Assembly (NCBI GenBank): GCA_002428445.1
Contig: DIWJ01000065.1
Coordinates: 1,145-10,313, forward strand
Origin: Syntrophaceae bacterium UBA6109
Lineage (GTDB): Bacteria; Desulfobacterota; Syntrophia; Syntrophales; UBA6109
Length of the DNA stretch: 9,169 nt
Direction of reading: 5' to 3'
Under the pieces are notes generated by a model. That model worked only from the letters and a program-made list of their open reading frames with translations. It did no database searches and was not told where the DNA came from. Position numbers and translations under genes: made by a program. Below, piece by piece: positions 5,172 to 9,169 of this stretch (positions within the stretch are counted from its first letter, which is position 1; each line of letters starts with the position of its first letter).

Positions 5172-5424
5172 GATCAGCGACATCGCCGAACGGCAGTTGC
5201 GAAAACTGGATCGGCCGGTTCAAGAACGTATTTTAGGCTGGCTAAACGATCGGATCGAGGGATGCAAAAATCCCCGGCATTTTGGAGAACCGTTGAGGGG
5301 AGATCGGGCCGGATTCTGGCGATATCGGATTGGAGACTACAGAGTGCTCTGCGACATAAAGGACAAGAAAGTGATTGTCCTGGTTCTCACCATTGGCCAC
5401 GGCCGTCAGGTTTACCGAAAATAG
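5155..5424 (+). CDS. relE: RelE/ParE-superfamily toxin
   Basis: An 89-residue RelE-type toxin. RelE proteins bind the ribosomal A site and cut mRNA; ParE relatives instead poison gyrase. The pattern is 'VEISDIAERQLRKLDRPVQE' (strand, helix), 'PLRGDRAGFWRYRIGDYRVL' and 'KVIVLVLTIGHGRQVYR'. Arg56, Arg58, Arg63, Arg84 and Tyr87 fall where RelE/YoeB-type enzymes have catalytic basic residues and a C-terminal tyrosine, favouring an mRNA interferase over ParE. The start is the TTG at 5155, inside the antitoxin's last codons; it gives a protein beginning MAWTVEIS, which matches family length, and no later ATG is usable. The 17-base overlap implies coupling to the antitoxin. The last stretch before the stop, 'GRQVYRK', is the normal family end, so the toxin is probably active. 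Confidence 0.88.
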   Translation: MAWTVEISDIAERQLRKLDRPVQERILGWLNDRIEGCKNPRHFGEPLRGDRAGFWRYRIGDYRVLCDIKDKKVIVLVLTIGHGRQVYRK

Positions 5425-5442
5425 GGCGCTGTCCCTCATTAA

Positions 5443-5470
5443 TCTAAAATGAGAGACCCGAACCCCACCA
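5443..5470 (-). repeat. Repeat-family copy in minus orientation after relE
   Basis: Read on the minus strand, 'tggtggggttcgggtctctcattttaga' (28 bases, quoted in effect as tggtggggtt + cgggtctctcattttaga) aligns with the copy at 7581-7611. The 15 bases 'ctaaaatgagagacc' are identical in both (5444-5458 and 7586-7600). It follows the relE stop by about 18 bases. Confidence 0.65.
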
Positions 5471-5475
5471 TGCTT

Positions 5476-5527
5476 ATTTCATTTGCAATGCAATATAATA
5501 CGACATACAGTGCAATGCGAATGAAAT
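5476..5527. promoter_or_regulatory. Inverted repeat enclosing a TATAAT box before ATPase 2 (possible operator/promoter)
   Basis: Arms atttcatttgcaatgca (5476-5492) and tgcaatgcgaatgaaat (5511-5527) pair at 15 of 17 positions. The 18-base loop holds TATAAT (5494-5499) followed by 'acgacat'. No -35 close to consensus is seen at 16-18 bases. The layout parallels that before ATPase 1. Confidence 0.5.
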
Positions 5528-5542
5528 ATATTGAACTATAGT

Positions 5543-6859
5543 ATGGAAAAGCAACAAATCAAAGAACTTATCATCGAGCACAAGGAACGCTTCCTGGGAC
5601 GCGGCAATCTTGTCCGGCGGGAGGTGCAAGCCGAAGTGGCCCGTTATCTCCTCCAGCGGGAAATCATCGTCGTCACAGGCATCCGCCGAAGCGGTAAATC
5701 CTCCCTCCTGAGATTGATCTGCGAGGATCTCTTGACCCAGGGCAACACCGGCCCGGCAAACATCCTCTACCTGAATTTCGATGACGAGCGATTTATCTCC
5801 TTTACCTCCCAGGACTTCGCTCCCCTCTACGAAACCTTTCTCGAACTCGAAAATCCCCAGGGGCGGCGTTATCTCTTCCTCGATGAGATCCAGCGGATTC
5901 CCGGCTGGGAACGATGGCTCAGCCGCCTTTACGAGTTCGAGGACGTCAGGATTTTTGTCACCGGCTCCAACGCTGCCATGCTCTCCCCGGAAGTCGCATC
6001 CACCCTCACCGGGCGGCACCGGCAGGTCACGGTCTGGCCTTTTTCTTTTCGCGAGTTTCTGACGCTCAGGGGCATGCCCTCCGCAGGCATCGACTTCACC
6101 CGGGATCTCCACCGTCCCGAAACGAAGGCGGCCATCCGACGGCTCTTCGCCGATTATGTGGAGATCGGCGGTTTTCCTGAAGTGGCACGAACGGGAGACG
6201 CAACCCTTCTGGAGCAGTACTGGCGCGATATCCTCTACCGCGACGTCATCGCCCGGTATGGAATCAAGAACATAAAGGAGATCAAGGAACTCTCCCTCTT
6301 TCTGGCTGCCCATCCGGGATCCGTCCAAAGCTACCGGAACCTGGGAAACCTCATCGGCGTCCGCAGCGTCAACACGGTCAAGAACTATCTGAACGCCCTG
6401 ACCGATGTCTATCTCTTTCAGTTCATCGACCTGTTCGATTATTCCCTCAAGCGACAGATCTACAACCCCTCCAAGGTCTACTGCGCGGATGGGGCCCTCG
6501 GCAACGCCGTCAGTTTTCGCTTCTCGCGCAACATCGGTCACATCTACGAAAACATGGTGTTCCTGGCGCTGAAGCGGCGCAGCAGTGAGGTTTTCTACTG
6601 GAAATCGCCCCGTGGCCGGGAGGTGGATTTTGTCGTCAAGAGCGGACTGCGCATCACCGAGGCCATCCAGGTCTGTTCATCCTTTGCCGAACCGCAGACC
6701 AGGCAGCGTGAATTTCAGGCCCTGCGCGAGGCCGCCGAGGCGCTCCAAACGGACTGCCTGACGATCGTCACCGACGCTGAAGAGGGCTCTGAAAAGACCG
6801 ATTTCGGTCATATCACCATCGTCCCGCTATGGAAATGGCTTCTTGAAGAAAACAAATAG
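5543..6859 (+). CDS. AAA-family ATPase with C-terminal DUF4143 domain, number 2
   Basis: A 438-residue AAA_14/DUF4143 protein, only distantly like ATPase 1. A leader of about 40 residues ends in 'REIIVVTGIRRSGKSS', Walker A (46-54) of the G-x-R-R-x-G-K-S subtype. 'NILYLNFDDERF' and 'RYLFLDEIQRIPGWE' (Walker B, Asp114-Glu115) follow, then 'IFVTGSNAAMLSPEVASTLT' (sensor 1) and 'PFSFREFL'. The C-terminal half has 'YVEIGGFPEVA', 'LYRDVIARYGIKN', 'VYCADGALGNAVSF', 'IYENMVFLAL' and 'VFYWKSPRGREVDFVV'. The nuclease-like core has Asp362 but 'TEAIQV' where ATPase 1 has 'IEIKR', so the ExK pair is lost. The function of the family is unknown; members often sit among toxin-antitoxin genes, as here. I chose ATG 5543 over the TTG at 5531; neither has a good ribosome binding site, so leaderless translation is possible. 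Confidence 0.9.
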   Translation: MEKQQIKELIIEHKERFLGRGNLVRREVQAEVARYLLQREIIVVTGIRRSGKSSLLRLICEDLLTQGNTGPANILYLNFDDERFISFTSQDFAPLYETFLELENPQGRRYLFLDEIQRIPGWERWLSRLYEFEDVRIFVTGSNAAMLSPEVASTLTGRHRQVTVWPFSFREFLTLRGMPSAGIDFTRDLHRPETKAAIRRLFADYVEIGGFPEVARTGDATLLEQYWRDILYRDVIARYGIKNIKEIKELSLFLAAHPGSVQSYRNLGNLIGVRSVNTVKNYLNALTDVYLFQFIDLFDYSLKRQIYNPSKVYCADGALGNAVSFRFSRNIGHIYENMVFLALKRRSSEVFYWKSPRGREVDFVVKSGLRITEAIQVCSSFAEPQTRQREFQALREAAEALQTDCLTIVTDAEEGSEKTDFGHITIVPLWKWLLEENK

Positions 6860-6861
6860 AG

Positions 6862-6966
6862 ATTCCTAGAGGCGCCAAAACGGAAATTATAGAAGCAGCG
6901 ATCAAATCCTTGCCGGACGAATTTACACTTTCAGATATTGAACGAACCTGTCTGCAATACCCTTAA
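6862..6966 (+). pseudogene. Gene scrap with start of a helix-turn-helix-like domain
   Basis: The frame gives 'AKTEIIEAAIKSLPDEFTLS' then 'DIERTCLQYP' and a TAA. 'LPDEFTLSDIERTCP' is a wording I associate with N-terminal winged-helix segments in Fic-like or regulator proteins, where 'VSxxTIRRVL' should follow; here it stops instead. No ATG, GTG or TTG precedes it in frame after the TGA near 6845, so it cannot be translated normally. It looks like a fragment left by rearrangement just after the ATPase 2 stop. The family assignment is weak. Confidence 0.35.
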
Positions 6967-7020
6967 AAGAGGGTAAAAATAGGGGTATTAATACTGCGTC
7001 AACAATATATGACAATTCAG

Positions 7021-7083
7021 GCCGTTCCTGCGAAGGCGGGAATCCAGAACTTCACTGGATTCCGGGTCAAGCCCGGAATGACA
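7021..7083. repeat. Shorter copy of the 'attcccgc…gcgggaat' MITE-like repeat
   Basis: 'ggaatccag' (7039-7047) and 'ctggattcc' (7055-7063) are perfect 9-base inverted arms around 'aacttca'. Inside each end is a further hairpin: attccggg/cccggaat around tcaag (7059-7079) and a looser ttcctgc/gcgggaa. It is of the same family as 2140-2236. Together with the scrap at 6862 it fills the gap 6860-7105. Confidence 0.7.
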
Positions 7084-7105
7084 ACGATTAATAAACGCAA
7101 ACCAC

Positions 7106-7134
7106 GGGGGTCAGGTCTTGAAAATTAGCGTTTT
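7106..7134 (+). repeat. Repeat-family copy, left end of the DnaA-like unit
   Basis: 'gggggtcaggtcttgaaaat' followed by 'tagcgtttt'. Its first 13 bases, gggggtcaggtct, are the exact inverse of 7596-7608. A TTG at 7118 inside it opens the frame of the downstream gene. Confidence 0.75.
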
Positions 7135-7138
7135 CCCC

Positions 7139-7594
7139 ATGGAAGGGGCACAGCCTGCTGTCCATCCCGGGAAAAGAATGCACGGGACACTCCCCATGGA
7201 TGAATCGGACATGATCCCAAGACTTTTATCCGCAAGGGGCATCGTCGTTCTTTACAGCCCCTCCGGGACGGGAAAAACGAGGTTGATGCGGGGCGCGGCC
7301 CGTCATGCCTCCGTTCAAAAAGGCCTCGATATATTGAACTGTTGCGTCCTTGACCTTACGCAAGAAATGGTGCGCGCCATCAACATGGGAACGTATTGCG
7401 CTTTTCGTGCATCCCTGCTGCGTCTTGACGCCTTGTTCATCGATAACATCTGGCTTCTGCAACGCAGACGCGAAACGGCCCGTGAGGTATTTTCCCTGTT
7501 TAAGGCATTTGCCGACAAGGGAGGATTGGTCATGATTGCAAGCGACCTGCATCCGTCGCTGCTCGCGGAATGGTCCTCAGAAACGCTAAAATGA
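7139..7594 (+). CDS. DnaA-like AAA+ ATPase domain, truncated, inside inverted repeats
   Basis: About 151 residues from ATG 7139; TTG 7118 and ATGs 7178 and 7196 are other in-frame starts, none with a strong ribosome binding site. It resembles part of DnaA domain III: 'IVVLYSPSGTGKTRLMRGAA' (Walker A, 40-47; DnaA has GGxGxGKTHLMxAI), 'LTQEMVRAIN', 'LRLDALFIDNIWLLQRRRET' (Walker B, Asp102-Asn103, where DnaA has LLIDDIQFL) and 'SLFKAFADKGGLVMIASDLH' (sensor 1; DnaA has ITSDRPP). The arginine-finger box, sensor 2 and the DNA-binding HTH of DnaA are missing. The reading frame ends in a repeat, as 'SSETLK' and stop. It could be a decayed Hda/DnaA relative or a domesticated small ATPase. Whether it is expressed is unknown, though the open frame without stops argues against great age as a pseudogene. 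Confidence 0.6.
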   Translation: MEGAQPAVHPGKRMHGTLPMDESDMIPRLLSARGIVVLYSPSGTGKTRLMRGAARHASVQKGLDILNCCVLDLTQEMVRAINMGTYCAFRASLLRLDALFIDNIWLLQRRRETAREVFSLFKAFADKGGLVMIASDLHPSLLAEWSSETLK

Positions 7595-7611
7595 GAGACC
7601 TGACCCCCACC
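7581..7611 (-). repeat. Repeat-family copy, right end of the DnaA-like unit
   Basis: Plus-strand text 'aaacgctaaaatgagagacc' then 'tgacccccacc'. Inverted relative to 7106-7134: 13 outer bases match perfectly and 'ttagcgttt' matches again further in. It also encodes the last residues and stop of the DnaA-like gene. Confidence 0.75.
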
Positions 7612-7631
7612 AAATGCCAAAGGAATCTGCC

Positions 7632-7946
7632 ATGAAGAAATCCATCAAAGGGATCGTCAATGAATTGAAGGAGCGTATTTCAGGAAGATACACCATCAAG
7701 GAAATGCGAATCTTCGGGTCCTCGGCACGCGGAGACCGCAGGCCTGAATCTGATATTGATGTTCTGGTCCATCTTTCTCATGTCGACAGACAAATCGAAG
7801 AGGATCTTTTCGATATGGCCTATGAGCTCGAACTCAAGCATGATTGTCTCATCGACATCATCGTCGTCGACGACCACGATTTGTCCGGCCCCCAAGGAAA
7901 AGCGCCTATCTTCGAAAGAATCCGCACTGAAGGTGCAGCCGTATGA
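7632..7946 (+). CDS. MNT-type nucleotidyltransferase antitoxin, number 2
   Basis: A 104-residue minimal nucleotidyltransferase. The signature is 'RIFGSSARGDRRPESDIDVL': Gly29-Ser30, metal-binding Asp41 and Asp43, and a third acid Asp75 in 'CLIDIIVVD'. Proteins of this kind pair with HEPN-domain toxins and modify them with nucleotides. The start at 7632 is preferred over ATG 7614, because AAGGA sits 7 bases upstream and 7614 lies against the repeat. Its last codons overlap the next ATG in ATGA (7943-7946), the standard MNT-HEPN layout. The partner begins correctly and then turns into another protein, so this antitoxin has lost its toxin. It is not a close copy of the MntA at 1015; the spacing after the DxD motif and the C-terminus 'PIFERIRTEGAAV' differ. 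Confidence 0.85.
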   Translation: MKKSIKGIVNELKERISGRYTIKEMRIFGSSARGDRRPESDIDVLVHLSHVDRQIEEDLFDMAYELELKHDCLIDIIVVDDHDLSGPQGKAPIFERIRTEGAAV

Positions 7947-8212
7947 AAGGGAAAGAAGCAATTGCGTTGGTCTCCTATCGCATGGAACGCGCACATGAAC
8001 GGACATTGCCTGAACTGGTGCCGCGGAACAAGGAGCTGCCGCAAGTTCAAGGCAAGGCAAATGTTATCATCGGCATGCGGCGTGCGGGAAAAACCTGGTT
8101 TTGTTTTGCGAGGCCCGAGAGGGCCGCGGCAATCTCGTCTCTGCTTTTTTGCAGACCGTTCTTTCTCATCAACGTCAAGAGCTCGTATCCTGGGAGGGAG
8201 CGTAGCTTGTGA
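7943..8212 (+). pseudogene. Chimera: HEPN toxin N-terminus joined to an ATPase N-terminus cut after Walker A
   Basis: The 89-codon frame has three parts. Residues 1-19, MKGKEAIALVSYRMERAHE, look like the first helix of a HEPN toxin and overlap the MNT gene in ATGA. Residues 20-55 ('TLPELVPRNKELPQVQGKAN', 'VIIGMRRAGKTWFCF') look like the start of another AAA_14/DUF4143 ATPase, with Walker A GMRRAGKT at 44-51. At base 8108, directly after Phe55, the dispersed repeat 'gcgaggcccg…' begins, and the rest is meaningless translation. The HEPN catalytic RxxxxH and the ATPase Walker B are both absent. Neither activity can be expected. A small fusion protein could still be made because the frame is open. 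Confidence 0.65.
8108..8136. repeat. Extragenic palindromic repeat 'gcgaggcccgagagggccgc-ggcaatctc'
   Basis: Second copy of the repeat at 2077-2104; ggccc/gggcc arms form the hairpin. It starts at the exact base where ATPase homology stops in the chimera at 7943. Confidence 0.7.
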
Positions 8213-8247
8213 CGGAACAGGGGGTGTAGTTCCAGGCCTTCGACCGT

Positions 8248-8277
8248 CTTGAAGTAAACCCATTCACTTCAAGGAGG
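8248..8277 (+). promoter_or_regulatory. Hairpin overlapping the ribosome binding site of parB-like gene
   Basis: Perfect 8-base arms cttgaagt (8248-8255) and acttcaag (8266-8273) flank a 10-base loop. The strong ribosome binding site AAGGAGG (8271-8277) begins inside the right arm, 7 bases before ATG 8285. The RNA hairpin could limit ribosome access, or the palindrome could be a protein-binding site. No clear promoter was found. Confidence 0.5.
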
Positions 8278-8284
8278 CAAGACG

Positions 8285-9094
8285 ATGGAAGCAACACCGA
8301 ATTACGAAAAAGGAAAGCTGTACACATTGGCAGTGCGCGAAGTGATGAACGACCCGAACCAGCCGCGCAAGTACATGGACCCCCAGGCCCTGAAGGAGCT
8401 ATCGGCCTCCATCCAGAAGCACGGCGTCCTCGAGCCCGTGCTCTTCCGGAAGGGCAGTGACGGCGAGCTCTACCTCGTCGCCGGCGAGCGGCGCCTCAAG
8501 GCCGCACAGCTCGCAGGCCTGGAAACCATCCCCGCGCTCTTCACCGAGGGCAATCCCGCGGAGATCGCCCTCGTCGAGAACCTGCTCCGCCAGGACCTGA
8601 CCGCCGTGGAGGAGGCCGAGGCCCTCGACAAGATCATGAAGGATTTCAGCTACAAGCAGGAGGATCTCACCCAGGTCATCGGCAAGGCCCAGTCCACCAT
8701 CTCCGAGATCCTCTCCCTCAACCGCCTGCCCCAGCAGGTCCGGGACGACTGCCGGGGCGACCATTCGGTGCCGCGCCGCGTCCTCGTCGAGATCGCCAAG
8801 AGCAAGCAGCAGCGGACCATGACGTCCCTCTTCAAGAAGTACAAGGACAGCCTGGCCGCCACCAAGAAGACGGCGACGAAGAAAAAGGCGCAGAGCAAGG
8901 CCCAGGGACTGGCGGACAACGTGCAGGCCATCATCGAGCGCATCGTGAAGCTGGACGTCTCCGAATGGCCGGAAGGCGACAGGGACACCCTCTACACCGC
9001 GGCGCAGGACCTCCTCCAGGCCGTAAGGGAAAAACTGGAGATCCAGGCCGAAGCCGCCGAAAGCGAGCAACCCGCCGACCGCAGCGTCTCCTGA
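8285..9094 (+). CDS. ParB/Spo0J-family partition-type protein
   Basis: A 269-residue ParB-like protein. ParB clamps load on parS sites using CTP and are moved by the ATPase ParA. The N-terminal domain shows 'NDPNQPRKYMDPQALKELSA', the CTP-binding 'VAGERRLKAAQLAG' (GERR, 67-70), and 'ALVENLLRQDLTAVEEAEAL' (Glu98-Asn99 box). The helix-turn-helix at about 126-149 is 'EDLTQVIGKAQSTISEILSL' then NRLP. After 'SVPRRVLVEIAKSKQQ' comes a Lys/Ala-rich linker (about 193-208) and an acidic tail; this differs from the usual ParB dimerisation domain. No parA is adjacent, and I saw no obvious parS. It may be a chromosomal accessory ParB, a plasmid or element remnant, or a regulator of the KorB/Noc type. Codon use is strongly G/C in third position, like the dehydrogenase at the left edge. 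Confidence 0.88.
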   Translation: MEATPNYEKGKLYTLAVREVMNDPNQPRKYMDPQALKELSASIQKHGVLEPVLFRKGSDGELYLVAGERRLKAAQLAGLETIPALFTEGNPAEIALVENLLRQDLTAVEEAEALDKIMKDFSYKQEDLTQVIGKAQSTISEILSLNRLPQQVRDDCRGDHSVPRRVLVEIAKSKQQRTMTSLFKKYKDSLAATKKTATKKKAQSKAQGLADNVQAIIERIVKLDVSEWPEGDRDTLYTAAQDLLQAVREKLEIQAEAAESEQPADRSVS

Positions 9095-9111
9095 GCGATC
9101 CGCAAAGACCC

Positions 9112-9148
9112 GCGGGGGCGGTCTCTCCGCCGTCCCCGCACCCCTTTT
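9112..9148 (+). terminator. Likely Rho-independent terminator after parB-like gene
   Basis: Stem gcgggggcgg (9112-9121) with ccgtccccgc (9130-9139), one G·U pair, loop tctctccg, followed by 'acccc' and a short TTTT (9145-9148). The stem is strong but the T-run is short and displaced, so efficiency is uncertain. Confidence 0.5.
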
Positions 9149-9169
9149 GTCGTCCCCTCTATGTTGAAA

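Noticed and set aside
5474..6541. Long minus-strand open frame of 355 codons opposite ATPase 2
   Set aside because: It is antisense to a gene with clear Walker motifs; its translation is rich in Asp, Glu and Gly with no known motif, as expected for the shadow of a GC-rich gene.
7106..7608. Classical insertion sequence with terminal inverted repeats
   Set aside because: No transposase is encoded and flanks (accac / accaa) give no clear target duplication, so I report it only as a repeat-bounded unit.
8137..8212. Continuation of the third ATPase after the repeat
   Set aside because: Another frame gives 'FLQTVLSHQRQELVSWEGA' then a stop, but I cannot match it to the ATPase family, so I do not claim that the gene resumes.
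8399..9070. Minus-strand frame of 223 codons opposite the ParB-like gene
   Set aside because: Leu/Gly/Asp-rich low-complexity translation, mirror of a well-conserved ParB; no ribosome binding site or family pattern.

Overview
The window looks like an accessory island in a fairly GC-rich Gram-negative chromosome. A Desulfobacterota/Syntrophales-like host is my guess. It rests on gene style and on the dispersed repeats of the 'gcgaggcccg…ggcaatctc', 'attcccgcgaaagcgggaat' and 'ggggtcaggtcttgaa' types; it is not proven. Every gene I accept is on the + strand.

The ends look like ordinary backbone, with strong G/C third-position use. On the left is the 3' end of a nucleotide-sugar dehydrogenase (2-592). 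At 2277-3449 is a DegT/DnrJ/EryC1-family sugar aminotransferase most like WbpE. Together they suggest a surface-polysaccharide locus making an amino-sugar uronate such as UDP-ManNAc3NAcA. At the right end is a stand-alone ParB-like protein (8285-9094), followed by a likely terminator.

Between and around these lies a dense set of toxin-antitoxin and ATPase genes, some intact and some broken. They are hicBA copy 1 (630-1018), a MntA-type nucleotidyltransferase overlapping hicA (1015-1392) whose HepT partner survives as about ten codons (1460-1534), hicBA copy 2 (1612-2064), an AAA/DUF4143 ATPase (3583-4779), a ribbon-helix-helix/RelE pair (4959-5424), a second AAA/DUF4143 ATPase (5543-6859), a gene scrap (6862-6966), a DnaA-like AAA+ domain without the rest of DnaA (7139-7594), a second MNT antitoxin (7632-7946), and a chimera joining the first ~19 codons of a HEPN toxin to the N-terminus of a third ATPase cut just after Walker A (7943-8212).

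Small palindromic repeats sit at nearly every breakpoint. One family (core 'ggggtcagGTcttgaa..ttagcgtttt') occurs six times, three in each orientation. It supplies the C-terminus and stop of the first ATPase, brackets the DnaA-like gene as inverted ends, and forms a REPIN-like pair after the first ATPase. Other repeats truncate hepT and the third ATPase. Both nucleotidyltransferase antitoxins are complete in their catalytic motifs while both HEPN toxins are reduced to N-terminal stubs.

The points I find most worth checking are the DnaA-like domain inside inverted repeats, the shared hairpin/TATAAT motif upstream of both DUF4143 ATPases, the paired loss of HEPN toxins, and the four-base overlapping hicB-hicA-mntA operon.
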